Shown one piece after another: positions 25,666 to 33,961 of a stretch of 64,000 nt of DNA. The notes beneath the pieces are model-generated. The model saw only the letters and a list, made by a program, of their open reading frames with translations. It was not told the DNA's origin and did not search any database. The DNA is from SHLQ01 sp033344795 (GTDB lineage Bacteria > Actinomycetota > Acidimicrobiia > Acidimicrobiales > SHLQ01). Made by a program: the position numbers and the translations under genes. Numbering within the stretch: position 1 is the stretch's first letter; the number at the start of each line of letters is the position of its first letter. The stretch covers positions 1,922,001 to 1,986,000 of the forward strand of contig JAWPMS010000001.1 in the NCBI GenBank assembly GCA_033344795.1. The letters are read 5' to 3'.

Positions 25666-26441
25666 AGCGCCGCGGCCGCCAGGCCAATCCCGGCGAGCAA
25701 GGCGACCCCCGAGCTCGCGCCGATACCCCGAATGATCGCAGCGGTCTGCTCGGCGGCATCTTCGTGCCCGACGCTGGCCTGTCGCATCAGCCGATACACC
25801 GGTTCGATGCTGTGCCCGCGTCCTGCCCAGTAGAGGAAATCTCGGCTGAGGTCACTGGTTGCCGTCATCTGAGAAAAGACGCGAACTTGCCTGTCGTCGG
25901 GCCGCGAAATCGCGTAGAGAAAGAGGAATCCCGCAAGTACGTCATCGCCAACCGGGGTCAGGCCGGGCCCTCTTCCTTCGAGCAGCGTGCGGAGCGACGT
26001 GAGATCTTCTTCACGTGAGGCAACCTCGACGGCTTGCCACTCCACATCGAGATCTGGAGGAGGAACTGGCTGGCATATCTGGGTCAGAACTCTGAGCGAG
26101 AAAAGCAGGTCCTCCCGGCCGAGCTGCAATGGGTTCCATAGCGCTGCGCCCTTCAGGTTGATCTCGACGCGCCGCGACCAGAGGCGGTCGGCGGACATTG
26201 TGATCGGAGAGTCGATTCGGAGAGCGGGTGATGGGCCTGTGTGCAGCAGGTGCAGCGGCCCGGGGTGGATGCACTCTTGGCCGATTGCGAATGTCGTTGT
26301 CCCGAATCTCACGTAGTGGCCGTGACGGAAGCTTCCGAGCACTCGTCCATGTTGGTCTCCGTTCGCTCGGGCACGCTCCCGAACTGCATGTGCGGCTGCG
26401 CCGATCGATCGTGCAGGTCGAAGCAGGGGCAGCCGATTCAT
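25605..26441 (-). CDS. DUF2877 protein (AllH/YlbF-like carbamoyltransferase subunit)
   Basis: A 278-residue protein with the DUF2877 signature GRGPGLTPVGDDVLAGFLF near residue 170. In E. coli the DUF2877 protein YlbF (AllH), with YlbE (AllG) and FdrA (AllF), forms oxamate carbamoyltransferase, which phosphorolyses oxalurate to oxamate and carbamoyl phosphate. Here the DUF1116 partner is directly upstream with a 4-nt overlap, and FdrA plus carbamate kinase lie at 31.4-34 kb. No allantoin or oxalurate genes are present, so the actual carbamoyl donor is unknown. ATG at 26441. Confidence 0.85.
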   Translation of the reverse strand: MNRLPLLRPARSIGAAAHAVRERARANGDQHGRVLGSFRHGHYVRFGTTTFAIGQECIHPGPLHLLHTGPSPALRIDSPITMSADRLWSRRVEINLKGAALWNPLQLGREDLLFSLRVLTQICQPVPPPDLDVEWQAVEVASREEDLTSLRTLLEGRGPGLTPVGDDVLAGFLFLYAISRPDDRQVRVFSQMTATSDLSRDFLYWAGRGHSIEPVYRLMRQASVGHEDAAEQTAAIIRGIGASSGVALLAGIGLAAAALQREKELRASLPLDVKPARS

Positions 26442-27868
26442 GGGGTTGACCGATCGAGCTCGAGAAGTGCGTCTACGAAACACTCGATGGGCGCCCAGGC
26501 CACTCCGGCTCCGACCTGTCCAGAGCCGTCGAACGCGTGCACGATGCCGGTGTTGACCGCTGGGGTGATTCCTGACTCGACCACCTTGCGGACGTCCACT
26601 CCGACCGGTGTGCCGACGTTGTCGAGGATCGGCAATCGAAAGCGACCGCTCTCACCAGCGCAGATCCGTTGCATGTTTCTGGTTGCAGCGATCGCATCGG
26701 ACATTCGCCCTCCGAGAAAGCCGGCGACTGCCGGGGAATTGGCCGCTGCTGGGCCGCCGAGCCCAACGAGCTCGAGAACCGCGCTGTCGCCGATGTCTGG
26801 GGCACTGGTGTCTGGGCCGTGACCGGGGTAGTACAACGCGTCTTGGACGGGTGGGCTGGGTGCGAGAAACCACTGGTCGTCGTGCCCGGGGAGACGGATC
26901 CCATATGTGGTCCCGTTCCGGCACATCGTTGTCACGATGCTGGAGCCGGCGACCTCGCCCGCCCAGAGTGTGAGTGCCTTCGCGCTAGCCATTGCGATGT
27001 TGAGGAACATCAGGTGATTCCCGCTCAGGAACGATGCGACCTCTCCAGCGGAGCCATGAGTGGAGCGAACAAGGTGTGGGAGGAGATCGCGGAGCATGAG
27101 GTTGGTGGTGGCCTGTGTGCGCATGTGCACGTCGTCTCCCATGGGAACACCCTGGGCGGCAAGCGAGAACGTGTCGGTGGGATCCATCGAGGCAATGGCT
27201 CCTGCGAGCACGGGTCCCACGCTGTCGCGCAGAAACCGGAGACGCTCAATCGCCGCATCGTTGTCGACGCCGAACCACGCGACCTGACCCGAACCTTGAT
27301 TGAGGGGAGCGAATGCTTCGGTCCCGCCTGCGTCGTTGGTTACGACGTACATCGGAGAGGAAGGTCCGATTGCCGTTGCCATTGGGACCACTGTTTGATG
27401 CAGATTTGCGGGTGCGATTTCGACGTCTCCAGAAGCAACGGCCTCACCCGCCGAGGCCACGTCGGGCACCCAACCCTCTGCGACGATTGCCGCCTGCACA
27501 GAGCGCTGGAGAGGATTGCACATCTCCGACCAAGGAATGCTTGGTCCAGAGTGAAGGATTGTCCGGTCCGACATCGCTGGGACCACGTCTGTCGCGGACT
27601 CGATCGCTCTCAGAAGTGGGACGCCATCGTTGAGGCGTCTGACGACCTCGGTATTCGCAGTGTCAATCGACGCCGACTTCGGCCCGAGGAGACGGCCGAG
27701 CGCTGCGACCGCGTCGGTGTCGCCACCGGCAGGAATTCGCCAATCGACCCCGACGACCTCTGCTCCCTGGTCGCGGACGGCCTCTTCAAAGAGCGGCAGG
27801 CCGACGTTGACCACGCGTACCTCATTCGGTAGCTCGGCAGTCGGCGCATTCGAATTCGAAATCGACAT
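26438..27868 (-). CDS. DUF1116 protein (AllG/YlbE-like carbamoyltransferase subunit)
   Basis: A 476-residue DUF1116 protein. It shows the motifs LHSGPSIPWSEMCNPLQRSVQAA, MGDDVHMRTQATTNLMLRDLLPHL, FLSGNHLMFLNIAMASAKAL and VTTMCRNGTTYGIRLPG. In the E. coli enzyme this subunit pairs with FdrA. The order DUF1116-DUF2877 matches the allG-allH arrangement. The start lies about 40 nt downstream of a TATAGT element that is shared by the divergent AIR-synthase-like gene at 27925. Confidence 0.88.
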   Translation of the reverse strand: MSISNSNAPTAELPNEVRVVNVGLPLFEEAVRDQGAEVVGVDWRIPAGGDTDAVAALGRLLGPKSASIDTANTEVVRRLNDGVPLLRAIESATDVVPAMSDRTILHSGPSIPWSEMCNPLQRSVQAAIVAEGWVPDVASAGEAVASGDVEIAPANLHQTVVPMATAIGPSSPMYVVTNDAGGTEAFAPLNQGSGQVAWFGVDNDAAIERLRFLRDSVGPVLAGAIASMDPTDTFSLAAQGVPMGDDVHMRTQATTNLMLRDLLPHLVRSTHGSAGEVASFLSGNHLMFLNIAMASAKALTLWAGEVAGSSIVTTMCRNGTTYGIRLPGHDDQWFLAPSPPVQDALYYPGHGPDTSAPDIGDSAVLELVGLGGPAAANSPAVAGFLGGRMSDAIAATRNMQRICAGESGRFRLPILDNVGTPVGVDVRKVVESGITPAVNTGIVHAFDGSGQVGAGVAWAPIECFVDALLELDRSTP

Positions 27869-27905
27869 CTGCTTGTTCGCCCCGTTTCTCTACCGACAAG
27901 ATCTG

Positions 27906-27920
27906 TTTACTATACGATAC
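27906..27920. promoter_or_regulatory. Divergent promoter; leaderless start for the AIR-like gene
   Basis: On the plus strand TACGAT (27913-27918) ends 6 nt before the ATG at 27925, the spacing of actinobacterial leaderless genes. On the minus strand TATAGT (27914-27909) fits the DUF1116 gene. The core TATCGTATAGTA is identical to that at 31383-31394. Confidence 0.5.
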
Positions 27921-27924
27921 GGCT

Positions 27925-28902
27925 ATGAAGCCAAACGCGAACGTTCGGGGATATTCGCTGGACACAATCGTTGACACGGTTCGCCAGTACGCGGGTGTGT
28001 CCGGGAAGGGTGCGATCGCCGCAGTCAGCGCTGCGATCGACGTTTCTGACCCGGTTCACGGTCCTGGCGATGACGGTGCGATCGTCGAGGTCGGCGACCA
28101 TCGTGTGGTCGTGTGTGGCGAGGCGCTGTCGCCACCCTTTGTTGCCGCTGACCCCTACGGGGCAGGAATCGCTGCAGTCCTGGCAAACGTGAATGACGTT
28201 GCGGCAATGGGTGGAATCCCCCTCGGCATCGTCAACACGCTCGTCGGGCCCGCTGAGATGACGGCCGAGGTGATGCGGGGCATGGTCGACGCCTCGAAGA
28301 TGTACGGCGTTCCCATCGTGGGCGGTCATCTGACCGAACGTCCTGGAGACACTTCGGTGTCCGCGTTTGCCGTTGGAGATGCTCCTGGAGTTCTCTCCAT
28401 GGCCAACGTTGCCGAAGGACAAGCGGTTCTCTTTGCCGGCTTCCTCGACGGAGAGATGCGTACGGACTTCCCTTTCTTTCGATCGATCGATCAGCAATCG
28501 CATCGGTTTGCGCGAGATATTCGGGTGCTCGCGGATGTCAGCGGGGCAGGGGTGGCCGCGTCTGCCAAGGATGTGTCGATGGCCGGCTCTCTGGGCTCTC
28601 TCGCCATGCTTCTCGAGTTCAAGGGACTCGGAGCCAGCATTGACCTTGATCGCTTGCCTGTGCCGGAGAACACCGATTTCTTGCAGTGGTTGATCTGTTT
28701 CCCGAGCTACGCCTTCTGGCTCACGTGTGAGCCGGAGACGGCGGAGGCTTGTCGCGGCATCTTCCATCGCGCCGACCTGCATTGCGAGATCGTCGGGACG
28801 GTTTCGTCGGACTCGGTTCTCACCGTGTCCGGAGCGGGAGATCAACTCCAACTACTCGACTTCGGCAGCGACTCGATCACGGGGTTATGGGCTCACACGT
28901 GA
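27925..28902 (+). CDS. AIR-synthase-related protein, Sll0787 type (Nit1C)
   Basis: A 325-residue protein of the PurM/SelD/ThiL superfamily: GPGDDGAIVEVGDHRVVVCGE and NVNDVAAMGGIPLGIVNTL are the N-terminal ATP-site blocks; GGHLTERPGD follows. Length and pattern fit the Sll0787-type members found in Nit1C clusters. They presumably activate a carbonyl or carboxyl with ATP, but no reaction is proven. It has no ribosome site and is probably leaderless. Its last 10 bases overlap the convergent GNAT gene. Confidence 0.86.
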   Translation: MKPNANVRGYSLDTIVDTVRQYAGVSGKGAIAAVSAAIDVSDPVHGPGDDGAIVEVGDHRVVVCGEALSPPFVAADPYGAGIAAVLANVNDVAAMGGIPLGIVNTLVGPAEMTAEVMRGMVDASKMYGVPIVGGHLTERPGDTSVSAFAVGDAPGVLSMANVAEGQAVLFAGFLDGEMRTDFPFFRSIDQQSHRFARDIRVLADVSGAGVAASAKDVSMAGSLGSLAMLLEFKGLGASIDLDRLPVPENTDFLQWLICFPSYAFWLTCEPETAEACRGIFHRADLHCEIVGTVSSDSVLTVSGAGDQLQLLDFGSDSITGLWAHT

Positions 28903-29429
28903 GTGAGGAGCGGGCTCAACGCTGACCCTGAGACGGGGAGGTGGAGTTCAGGTTCTGCAGGCACCTTCGTTGCGGCCGTCTTCGAACCAGGGAGATCGAT
29001 CCTCATCGGTTGGTGAGGGAGGCCGTAGTGAGTAGCTATCGGACCATCGAGCTGCCAGCCGAGCCGCTCGAAGAATCGGGTATTGGGAACCTGCACCGTG
29101 GCGTGCATGACCTTGCCGCCCGCCTCCGCCGCAGTGGCGACCGCATAACGCACGAGGCGGGCACCCACCACCGACGTTCGATACGCCGGAAGCACAGCCA
29201 GGCGATCTCCCTTCCACGTTCCGTCGTCGTCGGTGGCGTACAACCGAACCGTTCCTGCCATGTGGTTGCCTGACGCGGCGAGGACGTGGTGGGTGTCGCG
29301 GTGACGGTCCCACGCGTCTACGTCTGTGAACACCATGATGCGCTGCTCCTCGACGAACACCTGATGCCGAATCGCGAAGTGACACGAGATATGCGCGTGG
29401 TCGGCTGTCCAGCAGGCGACCGGTTGCAT
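28893..29429 (-). CDS. GNAT acetyltransferase, Sll0786/MSMEG_0567 type (Nit1C)
   Basis: A 178-residue GNAT protein: FAIRHQVFVEEQRI, AGTVRLYATDDDGTWKGDRLAVLPAYRTSVVGARLVRYAVATAAEAGG and NTRFFERLGWQ. The N-terminal CHFAIRHQVFVEEQ and the C-terminal GLPHQPMRIDLP are as in Nit1C acetyltransferases, which in some genomes are fused to the AIR-like protein. The start codon shares a base with the stop of the radical SAM gene (TGATG). Acceptor unknown. It is transcribed after the radical SAM gene. Confidence 0.85.
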   Translation of the reverse strand: MQPVACWTADHAHISCHFAIRHQVFVEEQRIMVFTDVDAWDRHRDTHHVLAASGNHMAGTVRLYATDDDGTWKGDRLAVLPAYRTSVVGARLVRYAVATAAEAGGKVMHATVQVPNTRFFERLGWQLDGPIATHYGLPHQPMRIDLPGSKTAATKVPAEPELHLPVSGSALSPLLTHV

Positions 29430-30601
29430 CAGGACGCCCCGATCACCGGAATGAGCTTGCGTTTCGATGCGCCGAGTTGGAGCGACTGTTCGATGGCGCC
29501 GAGTGGCGAGCATGCCTGACAACGAGCGCAGCCTGCTTGCACCTTGTCGGCGGTGAGGCCTCGCTCGATCAAATACGGCGCCACCTGCCGAGCAATTCGA
29601 TCGGCATACTCGGCGGTTGGCGGTGTCACGTCGGCCATGAGGCTGCCAGGCACTGGGCGCAACGGCACGATGAATGGGTAGACGCCGATGTCCGCTGCGC
29701 GTTTGCACCCATCGATGATCAGCTCGGGATCTTCGCCCATTCCGAGAATCACGTATGTCGTGACCTGGCCCTCACCGAATCGCTTGACGGCGTACTCCCA
29801 AGCTTCGAAGTAGCGTTCGATCCCCGTCCGCGCCTTGGGTGGTGCGATGCGTGCCAGGACCGCTGGATCGAAAGTCTCCACGTGGATGCCGAGCGAACTG
29901 ATGCCCATGTCGGCGACCTTGTCGATCACCGTGAGGTCTTCAGGTGGTTCGAACTGCACCTCGACGGGTAGACCAGATGCTTCGATCATGGCCTTGCCGC
30001 ACTTTCCGACGTACAAGGCGCCACGATCCTTCCCGTACGTCGAGCCGGTCGTGAGTGTGACGTCGACGGCGCCGTCGAGTTCTTTGGCGGCGACGGCGAC
30101 CTCGGCGAGGTGCTCGGGTCGTTTCACCTTCACGGTGTTGCCTGAATCAAGCGACACGCCGATGCCGCAGAAATGGCATTGGTCGTCGTTGCCCCAGTAG
30201 GCGCAGGTCTGCAAGACCGTGCTGGCGAGGCTGTCGAGATGCATCAAAGCGATCTGCCAGTACGGCGTCCCATCCGCTGTTGACATGTCGTAGAAACGTG
30301 GTCGATCGGCCGGCGCTGCCGACGCGACTCGGATTCCATCACGGTAGATCCCGAAGCCGGCGTCCTCCGCCTCCAAACTGAACGGCGTGTCGGCGACGAA
30401 CTCAGCATCGACCGGCACCGTGAGCGGCTGACCTTCGACCCAGATCATTCCGGCGTCGGATGGCCCTGCTCCACCGGGCCGACGCTCGAACTCGGTGTTG
30501 ATCCGAACTCCGCTCGATTGCAGTTCGACGATCAGCTGCGAGAGGCGCTCACCGTCTTCCGCAGTCGGAATCGCGCTGCGGACCTGGTCGGTGGTTGACA
30601 C
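29429..30601 (-). CDS. Radical SAM protein, MSMEG_0568 type (Nit1C)
   Basis: A 390-residue radical SAM enzyme. The cluster cysteines are Cys133, Cys142 and Cys145 (C-x8-C-x2-C), not the usual C-x3-C-x2-C. A C-terminal GCARCQACSPLGAIEQ adds three more Cys. GTG at 30601 has GAGGAGG 7 nt before it and is preferred to an upstream in-frame start. The family accompanies nitrilase in Nit1C clusters and is required for cyanide assimilation in Pseudomonas by linkage evidence; its reaction is unknown. Here no nitrilase gene is present but a nitrile hydratase is. Confidence 0.9.
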   Translation of the reverse strand: MSTTDQVRSAIPTAEDGERLSQLIVELQSSGVRINTEFERRPGGAGPSDAGMIWVEGQPLTVPVDAEFVADTPFSLEAEDAGFGIYRDGIRVASAAPADRPRFYDMSTADGTPYWQIALMHLDSLASTVLQTCAYWGNDDQCHFCGIGVSLDSGNTVKVKRPEHLAEVAVAAKELDGAVDVTLTTGSTYGKDRGALYVGKCGKAMIEASGLPVEVQFEPPEDLTVIDKVADMGISSLGIHVETFDPAVLARIAPPKARTGIERYFEAWEYAVKRFGEGQVTTYVILGMGEDPELIIDGCKRAADIGVYPFIVPLRPVPGSLMADVTPPTAEYADRIARQVAPYLIERGLTADKVQAGCARCQACSPLGAIEQSLQLGASKRKLIPVIGAS

Positions 30602-30672
30602 GTGTGTTCCTCCTCGGCGCCCGCGAACTACGCGTGCGGCCATTCCCTTTCCTACCAGAACGTAGCGGCTTT

Positions 30673-30686
30673 CGTCTACTAAAGGA
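30673..30686 (-). promoter_or_regulatory. CGTCTACTA-type motif before the radical SAM gene
   Basis: CGTCTACTAAAGG on the plus strand parallels CGTCTACTATACG at 31379. On the minus strand TTTAGT could serve as the -10 element for the radical SAM-GNAT pair. Confidence 0.4.
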
Positions 30687-30697
30687 AACGTCGCCGA

Positions 30698-31339
30698 TCA
30701 GGACATCGCATTGATTTGTTCGATCAGCGAGGTTCTGGCTTCGAGGAACACCGCGGCGTCAGCGTGTTCCTGGACGTCTGCGATACCCGGATCGATGTCG
30801 ACGGCCTCGCCTGTCGTCGAGTCCATCCGGATGACGGTCAGAACGTGGTTCACCTGACCATCGACGGGATTTTGCTCCACGGAGGAGACGATCGCGGCGC
30901 CGGTTGTCAAATGGAGGTGGATCGCAGAATACGGATCCATGAGCCCGTGGCTGAGATCTCCCTGTTCGTGCAACAGCGCCCATGACTCGCCATCTTGTTT
31001 GGCGGCGCTGATCGTTGTGGCCAACTGTTTCTGATGTTCGAGTGCCCGGAGCTCCGCGTCGCGAAGTGCAAACCCGACACCTGCGACATTCTCCGGTGGC
31101 AGATCGCCTACGGGTACACCAATTCGGCCGGCCGCCTCGTCCACCAGTGACGTGCCGTCGGCCCAGTGCTCTGCGAGTTCTGCCTCGGAGGTGACATTTG
31201 TGAGGCCGTCGGCCACCTCTCGGGCGAGGCGAATGACCTGTTCGTACTTCTCGGGACTCACCGTGGCGAGCGGATAGAGCTTGCGTTCAGCCTCGGTCCA
31301 GACGGGGCGGAGCATGGAAATCTCGGGGGTCGTGTTCAT
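30698..31339 (-). CDS. Hypothetical protein inside the Nit1C/carbamoyltransferase island
   Basis: A 213-residue acidic protein of unknown family, starting MNTTPEISMLRPVWTEAERKLYPLATVSPEKYEQVIRLAREVADGL. The second half (HLHLTTGAAIVSSVEQNPVDGQVNHVLTVIRMDSTTGEAVDIDPG) looks like a beta-rich domain. No signal peptide, membrane segment or clear metal motif. It is transcribed ahead of the radical SAM gene from a promoter shared with carbamate kinase, so it probably takes part in the same pathway. Confidence 0.7.
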   Translation of the reverse strand: MNTTPEISMLRPVWTEAERKLYPLATVSPEKYEQVIRLAREVADGLTNVTSEAELAEHWADGTSLVDEAAGRIGVPVGDLPPENVAGVGFALRDAELRALEHQKQLATTISAAKQDGESWALLHEQGDLSHGLMDPYSAIHLHLTTGAAIVSSVEQNPVDGQVNHVLTVIRMDSTTGEAVDIDPGIADVQEHADAAVFLEARTSLIEQINAMS

Positions 31340-31378
31340 GGGTCTCTCTTGCCCTTCTTGCCAGGATGGCCATCTGTC

Positions 31379-31394
31379 CGTCTACTATACGATA
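31379..31394. promoter_or_regulatory. Divergent promoter with TATCGTATAGTA core
   Basis: CTACTATACGATA between the hypothetical gene (start 31339, minus) and carbamate kinase (start 31429, plus). TATAGT lies 45 nt from the minus-strand start. The 12-bp core is identical to that at 27.9 kb. Confidence 0.5.
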
Positions 31395-31428
31395 AACATC
31401 GTTGCCTATCCGATCGGAACACTGAATC

Positions 31429-32439
31429 GTGTCGAATACCGCCGTGCTTGCTCTTGGGGGAAACGCGCTGATCCGCGAGGACGAAAGCGGCACGATCGAC
31501 GAGCAGTACGAAAATGCACTGGCCATGGCCAAGTCGGTTCGATCGCTCATTCGTAAGGGCTGGCGCATCATCATCGTGCACGGAAATGGGCCCCAAGTCG
31601 GAAACCTGGCGATCCAACAGGCCGAGAGCATCGATCTGGTGCCGGCGCAGCCATTGTTCGCCCTCGGCGCCATGACGCAAGGTGCCGTCGGAAGTTTGAT
31701 CTGCCTCGCCCTCCACGAAGTCTGTGGCGAGGAGATCACGGGAGCGGTTTCGGTGATCACCCACATGGAGGTCGACCCCAGCGACCCTGCGTTCGATCAC
31801 CCAACGAAACCGATCGGTCCCTTCTTCAGTGAGGAAGCCGCCCAGGCGCTCACGGCCAATCGGGGATGGCGAATGATCGAGGACTCCGGGCGCGGATTCA
31901 GGCGAGTCGTGCCCTCTCCGGCGCCTCTTGCTCCGCTCGAAGCTGACGCGATCGCCTCGCTCATCGAATCTGGCTTCGTCGTCGTGGCCGCCGGCGGTGG
32001 CGGAATTCCCGTCGCGCGCGCTGGCGAGTCGTTGCATGGCGTCGACGCGGTGATCGACAAGGACTTCGCTGCGGAGCGAATTGCGGATTCCTCTGGCGCA
32101 GAGGTCCTCGTCATGGTCACCGGGGTGTCGAACGTGAAGATCAACTTCGGCACGCCTGCGGAGGAGACGATCTTCAATCTCACGCCGCTGGAAGCAAAGA
32201 AGCACCTCGAAGATGGTCAGTTCCCGCCCGGGAGCATGGGGCCCAAGATCAGCGCGGCCGTGCACTTCGTCGAGGGTTCGACCGCGGGAGCAGAGCGATT
32301 CGCGGCCATCACCTCTCCAGAACTCGTCTACGCCACGGTCGACAACGCATACGGAGCAATTCAGGGACACCGTGGAACGAAGATCAAGCCACCCAAATCC
32401 ACATCTCCTGACAGCGAGGAAACAGCGATCAATGCATGA
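31429..32439 (+). CDS. Carbamate kinase
   Basis: A 336-residue amino-acid-kinase-fold enzyme: ALGGNALIRE at the N-terminus, VHGNGPQVGNLAIQ, VVAAGGGGIPV, VDAVIDKDFAAERIA, and FPPGSMGPKISAAVHFVEG near the end, all typical of ArcC/AllK. It converts carbamoyl phosphate and ADP to ATP, CO2 and ammonia. Placed directly before FdrA with an 8-nt overlap, it would harvest energy and ammonia from carbamoyl phosphate made by the FdrA/DUF1116/DUF2877 enzyme. GTG start. Confidence 0.94.
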   Translation: MSNTAVLALGGNALIREDESGTIDEQYENALAMAKSVRSLIRKGWRIIIVHGNGPQVGNLAIQQAESIDLVPAQPLFALGAMTQGAVGSLICLALHEVCGEEITGAVSVITHMEVDPSDPAFDHPTKPIGPFFSEEAAQALTANRGWRMIEDSGRGFRRVVPSPAPLAPLEADAIASLIESGFVVVAAGGGGIPVARAGESLHGVDAVIDKDFAAERIADSSGAEVLVMVTGVSNVKINFGTPAEETIFNLTPLEAKKHLEDGQFPPGSMGPKISAAVHFVEGSTAGAERFAAITSPELVYATVDNAYGAIQGHRGTKIKPPKSTSPDSEETAINA

Positions 32440-33961
32440 ACTACAAGTCCTCCGAGACAGCTACAAGGACAGCGTGCGGCTTCTCGAGGCGACTCGTTCG
32501 ATGCTCGCTGTCGTCGGGATCGACTACGCCTGGGCGCTCATGGGAACCGCTGCCAACCTTGAAGCACTAGCCGCGGAGGGGTTCGACGATGTCGAGGACG
32601 CATCGGCGAACGATCTCGTGCTCGCCGTGCGCTCGGCCGATCCAGAACCTCGCGCTGCCGCAATCCAGGTCGCAAACGACATCCTGTTCGCAGCTGTTCA
32701 ATCATCGAGTGGTCACGATGCTGCGCCAGCGGCCACCGACCTCGCGGGAGCCATCGCACAACAAGATGGCTCGAACGTAGCGATCATCTCGGTGCCGGGG
32801 CCGTACGCATCGCTCGAGACGCAGAAGGCGCTCACTGCTGGGCTCGACGTCTTGTTGTTCAGCGACAACGTTCCCCTGAGCGATGAAATCGCGCTCAAGG
32901 AGCGCGCTCGCGACCTCGGTCGGCTGGTCATGGGACCGGGCGCCGGAACGGCGATGATTGCCGGCACCGGACTTGGGTTTGCGAATCGAGTGAAGTCTGG
33001 GGGAGTCGGGATCGTGGCCGCTGCGGGCACGGGAGCACAAGAGGCCATGGCACTCCTCGACCGTTGGGGCGTTGGCGTCTCTCATGTGATCGGCGTCGGC
33101 GGACGCGACCTCAGCGCTGAAGTCGGCGGGTTGATGGCGCGTGCGGGAATCGGTGCCCTCGAGGCTGATCCTGCCACCGACGCGATCTTGCTTGTCTCGA
33201 AGCCGCCATCTCCTGAAGTCGCCGAATCATTGCTGGGACGGGCGCCATCGAAACCAATGGTCGCAGCGCTGATTGGGCTCCGCGAGGACCTCGATGGTGT
33301 CCCCGATGCGATCGACGTGTGCAACACGCTCGAGCAAGGAGTGGTGCTGTCATTGCAGCGACTCGGAGTCGAGCTTCCCGATCGGATCGGAGATACCCCA
33401 GAAGCGGTCGCAGAGGTCATCACGGCTCTCCCGCAATCGCGCACTCGCTTGGTCGGCCTCTTCAGCGGCGGCACACTTTGTTATGAGGCCATGACGATCG
33501 CGACCGAGCACATTGGGCCGATTCACTCGAATACGCCCCTCGAGAAATCTTGGACCGTTCCGGCGCCCGACGGAGCGCACATGTGTCTCGATCTTGGTGA
33601 GGAGGAATACACGCAAGGTCGTCCGCACCCGATGATCGACCCCGAAGCCCGGATCGAGTGGCTCCGAGAACAGATCGCAGACTCCAGTGTTGCCGTAGTC
33701 CTCCTCGACGTCGTTCTTGGTGATGGCTCACACGAGAACCCAGCGAGCTTGTTGGCGCCAGTCATCGCCGAGATCGTCGCGTCGGGTGCGACGGTGGTCG
33801 CATATGTTCTTGGAACCGACCTTGACCCGCAAGGGTTTGAGTCGCAACGCAAGACGCTCCGAGACGCCGGGTGCATCGTGACGGAGACCGCCGCTCGGGC
33901 CGCTCTCGCCGCTGCGGCGATCGTCAATCGAGACCCGGCTCTTGTGCACAGTGACTTCTGA
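32432..33961 (+). CDS. fdrA: FdrA (AllF-like carbamoyltransferase subunit)
   Basis: A 509-residue FdrA protein, resembling a fused succinyl-CoA synthetase alpha-type protein: VLLFSDNVPLSDEIALKERARDLGRLVMGPGAGTAMI, FANRVKSGGVGIVAAAGTGAQEAM, GVGVSHVIGVGGRDLS, GLFSGGTLCYEAM and the PMIDPEARIEWL block. In E. coli FdrA (AllF) is the large subunit of oxamate carbamoyltransferase. Its partners here are encoded on the opposite strand at 25.6-27.9 kb, with Nit1C genes lying between the two halves. The ATG at 32432 overlaps the carbamate kinase stop. Confidence 0.9.
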   Translation: MHELQVLRDSYKDSVRLLEATRSMLAVVGIDYAWALMGTAANLEALAAEGFDDVEDASANDLVLAVRSADPEPRAAAIQVANDILFAAVQSSSGHDAAPAATDLAGAIAQQDGSNVAIISVPGPYASLETQKALTAGLDVLLFSDNVPLSDEIALKERARDLGRLVMGPGAGTAMIAGTGLGFANRVKSGGVGIVAAAGTGAQEAMALLDRWGVGVSHVIGVGGRDLSAEVGGLMARAGIGALEADPATDAILLVSKPPSPEVAESLLGRAPSKPMVAALIGLREDLDGVPDAIDVCNTLEQGVVLSLQRLGVELPDRIGDTPEAVAEVITALPQSRTRLVGLFSGGTLCYEAMTIATEHIGPIHSNTPLEKSWTVPAPDGAHMCLDLGEEEYTQGRPHPMIDPEARIEWLREQIADSSVAVVLLDVVLGDGSHENPASLLAPVIAEIVASGATVVAYVLGTDLDPQGFESQRKTLRDAGCIVTETAARAALAAAAIVNRDPALVHSDF

